NCBI GenBank assembly: GCA_902773155.1
Contig: CACYDK010000137.1
Span: forward strand, 1 to 5,299
Direction: 5' to 3'
Source: an uncultured Ruminococcus sp.
GTDB taxonomy: Bacteria > Bacillota > Clostridia > Oscillospirales > Acutalibacteraceae
Length of the DNA stretch: 5,299 nt
In this document: positions 1 to 5,268 of the stretch, one piece after another
Layout of the letters: every line of letters starts with the position of its first letter
Numbering within the stretch: position 1 is the stretch's first letter
Program-made: the position numbers and the translations under genes
Notes under the pieces: model-generated
Database searches by the model: none
Seen by the model: the letters and a program-made list of their open reading frames with translations, nothing else
What the model was told of the DNA's origin: nothing

Positions 1-109
1 AAAAGCCGTAAATTGCGTGGGTAAACTGACCGTCCTTGTTTGTGAGCGGTCTTATTCCGTAAAACGCACGGTTTACTATGCTGTTTCCGTCGATAACAAG
101 AAGCGTCAT
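1..109 (-). CDS. polA: DNA polymerase I, N-terminal fragment (cut by the left window edge)
   Basis: Only the first 36 codons are in the window; the rest lies beyond base 1. The reading begins MTLLVIDGNSIVNRAFYG and continues with RPLTNKDGQ, THAIYGF. This is the signature start of the 5'-3' exonuclease (FLAP) domain of bacterial DNA polymerase I: a beta strand ending in the metal-binding Asp of IDGN (residue 7 here), then the RAF(Y/F) and P-L-T-N...G blocks. The full enzyme fills gaps and removes RNA primers in replication and repair. The ATG at 109-107 overlaps the alr stop codon by 4 bases (ATGA), which suggests translational coupling. A GGAGGT motif at 127-122 lies 12 bases upstream, slightly far but usable. 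A stand-alone 5'-3' exonuclease with the same N-terminus cannot be excluded, because the polymerase domain is not visible. Confidence 0.88.
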   Translation of the reverse strand, partial: MTLLVIDGNSIVNRAFYGIRPLTNKDGQFTHAIYGF

Positions 110-1281
110 AGCTTATACATTACCTCCGTTACTTTTTCGTGACGCACATACATACGCGGTACGCGCTTTGAAATGTTGCAAACCACTTCGTAATTTATGG
201 TGCCGGCGCTTTCGGCAAGGTCGTCGGCTGTTCTTTCGCCAAACTCGCCGCTTCCGAAAACAATAACCTCGTCTCCAATTTTAACGTCGTCGATATCGGT
301 TACGTCGAGCATCGTCTGATCCATACAGATTCTGCCGAGTATATCGGCGCGTTTACCGTTAATGATCATATACCCGTCTTTAGCGTAAGCGCGTATGTAG
401 CCGTCGGCGTAGCCTATCGGTACAGTCGCTATTTTCATATCCCTTGGCGCGGTAAAGGTGCGTCCGTATGAAACAGTAGCGCCTTTTTTAATTGTTTTTA
501 CGTGAGCGACCGTTGTTTTCATCGACATACAGGGTTTGATATCCATTTTACCCTTGAGCTCGGGAGACGGAGCAAGCCCGTAGAGAATAATACCGGCTCT
601 TACCATATTGGAGTAGGTTTCCGGATAGTCCTCGATTGCACCCGAGTTAGAGCAGTGAGCAATGATGAAACGGATTTTATTTTCTTTTAAAGAATTAATT
701 GTGTGTTTAAAGTTTGAATACTGTTTGTTAGTAAAATCTTTTCCGTCCTCAGGTGAATCGGAAACGCAGAAGTGGGTAAAAATCCCTTCCGCAAGAAGGC
801 CTGGCAGGGAACAGGCGTCTTTTATTTCCATAATAGAATTATTGTCCCTCGGGAATTCCTGACACATAAACCCAATTCGGCTCATACCTGTGTCGAGCTT
901 TATGTGAATAAAAATCTCTACTCCTTCTTCTACACATTTCGCGCTGAGAGCTTTAGCATATTCGAGCGAGTAAACGCTTTGACGGATGTCAAGCATAGCG
1001 AGGTCGCGAGCGTTCTCAACAGGAGTATAGCCGAGAATAAGTATCGGCGTATCTATCCCGGCGTCGCGAAGCTCTTTAGCCTCGTCAATATTACTTACGG
1101 CGAAGAAATCCGCGCCGAGTCTCTCGTACAACGAGGCGAGAGCCACAGCTCCGTGACCGTATCCGTCTGCCTTGATCACGCAGCACAGCTTTGTTTTACC
1201 GATTTTCTTTTTGATAAGCTTAAAATTCTGCTTTGCGTTATCGAGCGAAACCTCGGCCCAAGTTCGTTTTACAATATCCAA
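106..1281 (-). CDS. alr: Alanine racemase (PLP-dependent)
   Basis: Cytoplasmic enzyme that interconverts L- and D-alanine and so supplies D-Ala for peptidoglycan. The 391-residue length is normal for the family. The PLP-binding Lys is K37 in VIKADGYGHGA. Other family landmarks are R135 in TGMSRIGF, R228 in MVRAGIILYG (the Arg expected to contact the pyridine nitrogen), the catalytic Tyr272 in SYGRTF, M320 in GRICMDQ, and the C-terminal RVPRMY motif. The barrel domain spans roughly residues 1-240 and the beta-domain the rest. The start is TTG at 1281-1279: an AGAAGG Shine-Dalgarno sits 8 bases upstream and the protein then begins exactly where family members do (KRTWAEVSLDN). The nearest upstream ATG (1307-1305) is out of frame. 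It appears to be the first gene of a unit with polA, whose start overlaps its stop. All key residues are present, so it should be active. Confidence 0.97.
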   Translation of the reverse strand: MDIVKRTWAEVSLDNAKQNFKLIKKKIGKTKLCCVIKADGYGHGAVALASLYERLGADFFAVSNIDEAKELRDAGIDTPILILGYTPVENARDLAMLDIRQSVYSLEYAKALSAKCVEEGVEIFIHIKLDTGMSRIGFMCQEFPRDNNSIMEIKDACSLPGLLAEGIFTHFCVSDSPEDGKDFTNKQYSNFKHTINSLKENKIRFIIAHCSNSGAIEDYPETYSNMVRAGIILYGLAPSPELKGKMDIKPCMSMKTTVAHVKTIKKGATVSYGRTFTAPRDMKIATVPIGYADGYIRAYAKDGYMIINGKRADILGRICMDQTMLDVTDIDDVKIGDEVIVFGSGEFGERTADDLAESAGTINYEVVCNISKRVPRMYVRHEKVTEVMYKL

Positions 1282-1289
1282 AACAATCG

Positions 1290-1295
1290 CCTTCT
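1290..1295 (-). promoter_or_regulatory. Ribosome binding site that fixes the TTG start of alr
   Basis: AGAAGG on the minus strand, 8 bases before TTG at 1281-1279. No in-frame ATG or GTG with a better site is seen between here and the expected transcription start, so this site is the main support for the unusual start codon. Confidence 0.75.
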
Positions 1296-1358
1296 TTAAA
1301 AATGCATATAGAGGCTACTCACACCTGAGTTGTGCGTAATTACCCATTCTTAACATAT

Positions 1359-1387
1359 ATTATAATACATACTATCTGTTAAATCAA
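1359..1387 (-). promoter_or_regulatory. Predicted sigma-A-type promoter of alr
   Basis: Read on the minus strand: a -35 box TTGATT (1387-1382), a 17-base spacer and a perfect -10 box TATAAT (1364-1359). Transcription would start near 1352 and give a leader of about 70 bases before the TTG start. The surrounding DNA is very AT-rich (roughly 1345-1400), as expected for a promoter. It diverges from the putP promoter, with about 49 bases between the two -35 boxes. Predicted from sequence only. Confidence 0.72.
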
Positions 1388-1436
1388 TGAATTTTTAACT
1401 TTTATAAGGAATCCGGCATAATGAATTGAAAAAGGC

Positions 1437-1465
1437 TTGAATTCCCTTTAGCACTGTGATATAAT
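1437..1465 (+). promoter_or_regulatory. Predicted sigma-A-type promoter of putP with extended -10
   Basis: A -35 box TTGAAT (1437-1442), a 17-base spacer and a perfect -10 box TATAAT (1460-1465). TGA immediately before the -10 gives an extended TGn element. Transcription is expected near 1472, with a leader of about 58 bases. Short GC-rich inverted repeats begin right at the start point (see the separate entry). Confidence 0.8.
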
Positions 1466-1468
1466 AAA

Positions 1469-1505
1469 GCGCGAATATGCCGCGCAAAAACTATTGATAA
1501 CGCGG
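1469..1505 (+). repeat. Overlapping GC-rich inverted repeats at the putP transcription start and leader
   Basis: GCGCG (1469-1473) is complementary to CGCGC (1481-1485) across a 7-base gap. CCGCG (1480-1484), which shares bases with that second arm, is complementary to CGCGG (1501-1505) across 16 bases. The two pairings exclude each other. The first straddles the expected start of transcription, so it is more likely a DNA site than a full RNA hairpin. The arms are only 5 bp, so chance is possible. Confidence 0.35.
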
Positions 1506-1529
1506 TAAATTAGAAAATGGAGGGAAAAA

Positions 1530-3083
1530 ATGACTTCTACAAATGTGATCGTGCTTAGCGCGTTTGCCTTTTATATGCTTGTTATGATTGCGATAGGCGC
1601 GTTCTATTCACGAAAAACAAAAAACAACGAGGACTACTTCCTCGGCGGCCGAGCTCTCGGCGGCTGGACTGCCGCTCTTTCGGCCGAGGCGTCCGATATG
1701 AGCGGATGGTTGCTTATGGGTCTTCCCGGCACCTTTTATCTGCTCGGTTCGGGTGATATCTGGATTGCGATCGGCCTTTTGATCGGAACAGTGCTCAACT
1801 GGTTCTTTGTTTCCGCAAAGCTTCGCCGCTACACCATCGTAGCCGGAAACAGCCTGACGATCCCGAGCTTCTTTGAAAACCGTTTTAAGGACAACGGCGC
1901 CCTCAAGCTCGTTTCCGCTATTATTATCGCCGTTTTCTTCGCGGTATATACCGCTTCGGCGTTCTCCAGCGGAGCAAAGCTTTTTGCGACATTGTTCGGC
2001 GGCGGTACAGACGCCGGTTATCAGAGCGCTTACTTTATCGGACTTATAATCGCGGCGGCGGTTATCCTCATCTATACCTTCCTCGGAGGCTTTAGAGCGG
2101 TTTGTACCACAGACCTTATCCAGGGAATCATGATGATCATCGCTATTCTTACCGTTCCGATCATCGCCTATACCGTGCTCACATTCGACACATCGTTCAG
2201 CGCGGCTCTTGCCTCAAAGGGTATTGCGGACGCGGGATCCTTTATCAACCCCGTTACCGTTAACGGAAGCCCGATCTCGGTCAATCAGGTCGTTTCGGGA
2301 CTTGCGTGGGGTCTCGGCTACTTCGGTATGCCTCATATCCTCGTTCGCTTTATGGCTATTAAGAGCGAAAAAGAGATCAAAAAATCCAGAAAAATCGCTA
2401 TCACTTGGGTAACGATCGCGTTCATCGCCTCGTTCCTTATCGGTATTGTTGGACGTGCATACCTCGCTGCTCAGCTTGACGACACCACCAGTGAAACAGT
2501 CTTTATCCGAATGATCCAGCAGCTGTTTAACGGAAACGGTGTATTAATATTTATCGGCGGTATTTTCCTCTGCGGAATTTTAGCGGCCATTATGAGTACG
2601 GCAGACAGCCAGCTCCTTGTTACCGCGTCCGCTATTTCCGAGGATATTTACAAGGGTAAGCTCAAGAAGAACGCGTCCGAAAAAAGCGCGCTCATGGTTG
2701 GCCGTATTTCGGTCGTTGTAATCGCTGTTATCGCTTTCCTCGTAGCTATGGATCCGAAGTCCAGTATTATGGGACTCGTTTCCGACGCTTGGGCGGGCTT
2801 CGGCGCGGCGTTCGGCCCCGTTATCCTTCTCGCCCTGTTCTGGAAGCGCAGTAACGCCAAGGGAGCTCTCGCCGGAATGATATGCGGCGCGCTCTCTGTA
2901 ATCGCATGGGACTACATCCCGATCATCGGAGGACAGACAGTAGGCGCTGTTACAGGACTCTACTCGCTTGCTGTAGGCTTCCCCGTAGCTCTCGTGATTA
3001 TGATTGTCGTATCGCTTTGCACAAAGGCTCCGTCTAAGGAAATAACAGACGAATTCGAGAGCATAAAGAAAGTTGAAGCTTAA
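1530..3083 (+). CDS. putP: Sodium/proline symporter, PutP type (SSS family)
   Basis: Inner-membrane symporter that takes up L-proline with Na+, for use as nutrient or osmoprotectant. The 517 residues are close to the E. coli protein (about 502), with the string of hydrophobic segments expected of the 13-helix LeuT-fold family. Recognisable blocks are DYFLGGRALGGW (residues 35-46), SAEASDMSGWLLMGLPG (51-67) holding the Na+-site Asp56 and Ser58 (E. coli Asp55 and Ser57), the GLGYFGMPHILVRFMA block (261-276), AAIMSTADSQLL (352-363) with Ser356 and Thr357 (E. coli Ser340/Thr341), and DAWAGFGAAFGPV (419-431). The start is secure: GGAGG at 1519-1523 lies 6 bases before ATG. The gene stands alone between its own promoter and a terminator, and no proline dehydrogenase gene is nearby, so nutrition versus osmoregulation cannot be decided. 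One oddity is Glu53, where E. coli PutP has Gly. Proline specificity is inferred from strong resemblance to PutP. Confidence 0.93.
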   Translation: MTSTNVIVLSAFAFYMLVMIAIGAFYSRKTKNNEDYFLGGRALGGWTAALSAEASDMSGWLLMGLPGTFYLLGSGDIWIAIGLLIGTVLNWFFVSAKLRRYTIVAGNSLTIPSFFENRFKDNGALKLVSAIIIAVFFAVYTASAFSSGAKLFATLFGGGTDAGYQSAYFIGLIIAAAVILIYTFLGGFRAVCTTDLIQGIMMIIAILTVPIIAYTVLTFDTSFSAALASKGIADAGSFINPVTVNGSPISVNQVVSGLAWGLGYFGMPHILVRFMAIKSEKEIKKSRKIAITWVTIAFIASFLIGIVGRAYLAAQLDDTTSETVFIRMIQQLFNGNGVLIFIGGIFLCGILAAIMSTADSQLLVTASAISEDIYKGKLKKNASEKSALMVGRISVVVIAVIAFLVAMDPKSSIMGLVSDAWAGFGAAFGPVILLALFWKRSNAKGALAGMICGALSVIAWDYIPIIGGQTVGAVTGLYSLAVGFPVALVIMIVVSLCTKAPSKEITDEFESIKKVEA

Positions 3084-3095
3084 TAATCCTGCATA

Positions 3096-3134
3096 TGACC
3101 GGCTCGTTGATTCGAGCCGGTTATTTTTATTTTA
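3096..3134 (+). terminator. Intrinsic (Rho-independent) terminator of putP
   Basis: A perfect 9-bp stem, ACCGGCTCG (3098-3106) with CGAGCCGGT (3113-3121), closes a 6-base loop TTGATT and is followed by a T-rich run (3121-3133). It begins 13 bases after the putP stop. There is no T tract on the other strand, so it works in the putP direction only and separates putP from the next operon. Confidence 0.93.
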
Positions 3135-3139
3135 GGGTA

Positions 3140-3168
3140 TTTACAAACGCGCTTTATTATGGTAAAAT
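3140..3168 (+). promoter_or_regulatory. Predicted promoter of the yerC-methyltransferase-hslO operon
   Basis: A -35 box TTTACA (3140-3145), a 17-base spacer and a -10 box TAAAAT (3163-3168). TGG just before the -10 forms an extended TGn element. Transcription is expected near 3175, inside the palindrome at 3172-3190. The spacer holds a 13-base sequence that also occurs, inverted, in the putP promoter. Confidence 0.75.
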
Positions 3169-3171
3169 ATC

Positions 3172-3190
3172 ATCACTACAGTTTAGTGAT
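3172..3190. promoter_or_regulatory. Perfect palindrome at the transcription start of the yerC operon (candidate operator)
   Basis: ATCACTA (3172-3178) and TAGTGAT (3184-3190) are exact inverted copies separated by CAGTT. The site starts 3 bases after the -10 box, where a bound repressor would block transcription, and the first gene of the operon encodes a TrpR-like DNA-binding protein. Autoregulation is an inference. A hairpin near the 5' end of the mRNA is the alternative reading. Confidence 0.5.
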
Positions 3191-3203
3191 TTAAACCGTG
3201 AAT

Positions 3204-3209
3204 AGGGAG
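3204..3209 (+). promoter_or_regulatory. Ribosome binding site that fixes the start of the TrpR-like gene
   Basis: AGGGAG lies 9 bases before ATG at 3219. An in-frame GTG at 3198 would put this motif inside the coding region and has no comparable site upstream, so ATG 3219 is preferred. Confidence 0.75.
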
Positions 3210-3218
3210 AATGTCAAT

Positions 3219-3518
3219 ATGAATTCAAAGCTTAAAAATGAGCAGACTGATTTTCTGTTCGAAGCGATTCTGACCTTAAAGACAAAAGATGATTGCTACC
3301 GCTTTTTTGAAGATTTATGCACTCAGCCCGAGCTCAACGCCATGTCCCAGCGCATTGTTGTCGCCAAGCTTCTCACCGAGAAAGTCGTTTACAGCGAAAT
3401 CGTAAAGCAGACAGGAGCTTCCACCGCGACTATAAGCCGTGTAAAGCGTTCTTTAAACGAGGATACGGACGGCTATATGCTGGCCTTTAAGAATATGGAT
3501 ATAAAGGTTTCCGAGTGA
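3219..3518 (+). CDS. TrpR-like YerC/YecD family DNA-binding protein
   Basis: A small cytoplasmic helix-turn-helix protein, 99 residues from the chosen ATG. The family marks are clear: the CYRFFEDLCTQPELNAMSQR block (residues 26-45), then a TrpR-type helix-turn-helix at about 57-79 (VYSEIVKQTGASTATISRVKRSL), in which GASTATISRVKR is the recognition-helix segment. This closely resembles B. subtilis YerC, whose N-terminus is also short and supports the start at 3219 rather than GTG 3198. The family is homologous to the Trp repressor, but tryptophan as ligand is not established for it, and nothing here concerns tryptophan metabolism. The gene opens an operon with the methyltransferase, which overlaps its stop codon. 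A palindrome at the transcription start upstream is a plausible autoregulatory site. The family assignment is firm; the target genes are unknown. Confidence 0.92.
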   Translation: MNSKLKNEQTDFLFEAILTLKTKDDCYRFFEDLCTQPELNAMSQRIVVAKLLTEKVVYSEIVKQTGASTATISRVKRSLNEDTDGYMLAFKNMDIKVSE

Positions 3519-4261
3519 TGGACGGTTACGGTATTTTTGCCGATTTTTACGATGGGCTGACCCTAAACGCTAACTACGCCGAAAGAGCGGACTTTATTCT
3601 TAGGGCTTTTGAGAGTCTGGGACACGATATGGGTCTCACGCTTGACCTCGCCTGCGGAACGGGAAATCTTACCATGGAGCTCAAGCGCAGGGAAGTGGAC
3701 GTCTACGGAATAGACGGCTCGCCCGAGATGCTGTCGAGAGCTCAGGAAAAATCTGTTGACAGCGGACTCGATATCCTTTATCTTTGCCAGCAGATGCAGG
3801 AGATCGACCTTTACGGCACGATTGACACCTGCGTTTGCACTCTTGACAGTATAAACCATATGACAAACCCCGCCGATGTACAGAAAACCTTCGACAGGGT
3901 TTCGTTGTTTATGACTCCGGGCGGTTACTTTTTGTTTGACGTCAACACCATATATAAGCATCAGAAGATCCTTTCGGATAACACGTTTGTGTATGATACG
4001 GACGATGTGTTTTTAGTTTGGCAAAATTCTATAAAAGAAAATAATGTTGTCGATATCGAGCTGAATTTCTTCGAGCTCGACGGAGACGCTTACTATCGTA
4101 CGGACGAAGGCTTTTCGGAGAGAGCTTATTCCGATGAGGAGTTGACTGAAATGCTCGAAAACTCCGGATTTGAGGTAGTTTCACGTTTCGGGGATCTATG
4201 CTTTGAGCCGCCGTCAAAGGACGAACAAAGGGTGATTTATATTGCCCGAAAAATAAAGTGA
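3518..4261 (+). CDS. Class I SAM-dependent methyltransferase, substrate unknown (YqeM-like)
   Basis: About 247 residues with a Rossmann-type SAM-binding fold. Motif I is LDLACGTGNL (residues 42-51). The acidic residue that should bind the SAM ribose is Asp66 in VYGIDGSPEML, followed by the family's SRAQEK. DTCVCTLDSINHM (about 103-115) fits motif IV, and the strand after TPGGYFLFDVN follows. The N-terminal YGIFADFYDGL and the overall shape resemble the uncharacterised YqeM-like methyltransferases of Bacillota. The substrate (small molecule, RNA or protein) cannot be read from sequence. ATG at 3518 overlaps the TGA of the upstream gene by one base (TGATG); GTG at 3515 directly before it is an equally placed alternative that adds one residue. 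AAAGG at 3503-3507 serves either start. The overlap implies translational coupling, and hslO follows with 32 bases between, so the three genes probably share one mRNA. Confidence 0.88.
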   Translation: MDGYGIFADFYDGLTLNANYAERADFILRAFESLGHDMGLTLDLACGTGNLTMELKRREVDVYGIDGSPEMLSRAQEKSVDSGLDILYLCQQMQEIDLYGTIDTCVCTLDSINHMTNPADVQKTFDRVSLFMTPGGYFLFDVNTIYKHQKILSDNTFVYDTDDVFLVWQNSIKENNVVDIELNFFELDGDAYYRTDEGFSERAYSDEELTEMLENSGFEVVSRFGDLCFEPPSKDEQRVIYIARKIK

Positions 4262-4274
4262 AACTACGCTTATT

Positions 4275-4280
4275 GAAAGG
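4275..4280 (+). promoter_or_regulatory. Ribosome binding site that favours ATG 4294 for hslO
   Basis: GAAAGG lies 13 bases before ATG 4294, a somewhat long spacing. The alternative GTG at 4258 overlaps the methyltransferase stop (GTGA) but has no Shine-Dalgarno at normal distance; the nearest, AAAGGG around 4229, is more than 20 bases away. Confidence 0.5.
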
Positions 4281-4293
4281 CTATGGCGATAAT

Positions 4294-5184
4294 ATGGACA
4301 GAATAATCAGATGTATAACCTCAGACGGCGCGATCATGGCCGCGTGCGTCGACGCCTCGGATATTGTTTTTACCGCTCAGCGGCTCCACAATACTACTCC
4401 CGTAGCAACAGCGGCTCTCGGCCGTCTGCTCGCCGCGGGCTCGCTTATGGGCGTAAGCCTCAAGCAGGATAAGGCCAAGCTCAATTTACAGTTAAAGGGA
4501 GACGGTCCGCTGGGGAACGTTCTTGTTGTCGCCGATTCGCGCGGAAATGTTCGCGGATATGTAGGAAATCCGGATTGTCATACCGAATACTACAGTAACG
4601 GAAAGATAAATGTTTCCGCCGGAGTAGGCAAGAACGGTACGCTTGGAATAATACGTGATTACGGTACAGGCGAGCCCTATATCGGTAACGTTCCGCTTGT
4701 GAGCGGAGAGGTCGCCGAGGACATCGCAGGTTACTACGCGACCTCGGAACAGATTCCGACCGTATGCGCTTTGGGAGTGCTTATTGATAAGGAGGACGGC
4801 CGCGTTCTGCTTGCCGGAGGGCTTTTGATTCAGCTTTTGCCCGGAGCCGACGAAAGTACAATAGATAAGCTCGAAAAGAACATCTCGGCGCTCGAGCCTG
4901 TAACTACGATGTTCGCAAAGGGTATGTCTATACTCGATATCTGTAAAACCGCCCTGGACGGATTCGAGGTTGAAGTCCTCGACGAACAGCCTGTAAATTA
5001 CGTCTGCGCGTGCTCACGTGAGAAGATAGAGAACTATTTTGCCGGCATTCCCGAGGAGGAGCTTCGCGATATTATGGATGAAAACGGCGAGGCCGAGGTG
5101 AGGTGTGAGTTCTGCAATAAGGTGTATAATTTCAGTAAAGCCGACCTTGAAAATATTCTGAATTCGAAAAATAAAAAAGTTTAA
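4294..5184 (+). CDS. hslO: Hsp33 redox-regulated molecular chaperone
   Basis: A cytoplasmic holdase that is off when its zinc-bound cysteines are reduced and becomes active on oxidative unfolding. The 296 residues from ATG 4294 match the family length (about 290). The N-terminal domain shows TTPVATAALGRLLAAGSLMG, LQLKGDGPLGNVLVVADSRGNVRGYVGNP and the GTLGIIRDYG and PLVSGEVAEDIAGYYATSEQ blocks typical of Hsp33. The C-terminal zinc switch is complete: Cys238-x-Cys240 (CAC), a 30-residue linker, and Cys271-x2-Cys274 (CEFC), so redox control should be intact. ATG 4294 is preferred because family members begin at this point (MDRIIRCITSDG aligns with the usual first residues) and GAAAGG lies upstream. 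A GTG at 4258 would add 12 unsupported residues but would overlap the preceding stop by 4 bases. It is the last gene of the predicted operon; no terminator hairpin follows it. Confidence 0.95.
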   Translation: MDRIIRCITSDGAIMAACVDASDIVFTAQRLHNTTPVATAALGRLLAAGSLMGVSLKQDKAKLNLQLKGDGPLGNVLVVADSRGNVRGYVGNPDCHTEYYSNGKINVSAGVGKNGTLGIIRDYGTGEPYIGNVPLVSGEVAEDIAGYYATSEQIPTVCALGVLIDKEDGRVLLAGGLLIQLLPGADESTIDKLEKNISALEPVTTMFAKGMSILDICKTALDGFEVEVLDEQPVNYVCACSREKIENYFAGIPEEELRDIMDENGEAEVRCEFCNKVYNFSKADLENILNSKNKKV

Positions 5185-5202
5185 AAAAATAGAAAAAAGT
5201 GC

Positions 5203-5231
5203 TTGACATTTTCGCTTATGTGTAGTATTAT
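5203..5231 (+). promoter_or_regulatory. Predicted strong promoter of the tRNA gene
   Basis: A perfect -35 box TTGACA (5203-5208), a 17-base spacer and a -10 box TATTAT (5226-5231), only 18 bases after the hslO stop. Transcription is expected at about 5236-5238, some 31 bases before the tRNA 5' end. A strong, near-consensus promoter suits a stable RNA gene. Confidence 0.88.
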
Positions 5232-5237
5232 ATACAA

Positions 5238-5263
5238 GTCGTCAGCGATAAAACGCAGGCGAC
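5238..5263 (+). other. Hairpin in the 5' leader of the tRNA precursor
   Basis: GTCGTC (5238-5243) pairs with GGCGAC (5258-5263, with one G-U pair), then an A-A mismatch (5244/5257), then GCG (5245-5247) with CGC (5254-5256), closing a 6-base loop ATAAAA. This gives nine pairs. It begins at the predicted transcription start and ends 5 bases before the mature tRNA. No T run follows, so it is not a terminator. Confidence 0.55.
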
Positions 5264-5268
5264 AATGT

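Noticed and set aside
772..1299. A 175-codon open frame on the plus strand, antisense to alr
   Set aside because: It lies wholly over the alr coding strand, has no ribosome binding site, and its translation (HTCVELYVNKN and similar) matches no family I recognise. alr is unambiguous on the other strand.
1314..1334. Small inverted repeats (ACTC...GAGT, CACA...TGTG) in the alr leader as a possible riboswitch or T-box
   Set aside because: The stems are only 4 bp and compete with one another. No T-box sequence, conserved riboswitch core or terminator is present in the roughly 70-base leader.
1388..1436. Loose inverted match (GGAAT...ATTCC) between the divergent alr and putP promoters as a shared operator
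   Set aside because: Five-base arms about 30 bases apart in AT-rich DNA are expected by chance, and nothing else supports a binding site.
2648..2860. A 70-codon minus-strand open frame inside putP
   Set aside because: It falls entirely within conserved PutP coding sequence and shows no protein family features.
3198..3218. GTG 3198 as the start of the TrpR-like gene
   Set aside because: The seven extra residues would cover the AGGGAG ribosome binding site and extend beyond the usual N-terminus of YerC-type proteins.
3563..3961. A 132-codon minus-strand open frame over the methyltransferase gene
   Set aside because: It is a shadow of the plus-strand methyltransferase, which has clear SAM-binding motifs. 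No promoter or ribosome binding site supports the minus-strand frame.
4258..4293. GTG 4258 as the start of hslO
   Set aside because: The 4-base overlap with the preceding stop is attractive, but the 12 added residues are not part of Hsp33 and no Shine-Dalgarno sits at normal distance. It remains a minor possibility.
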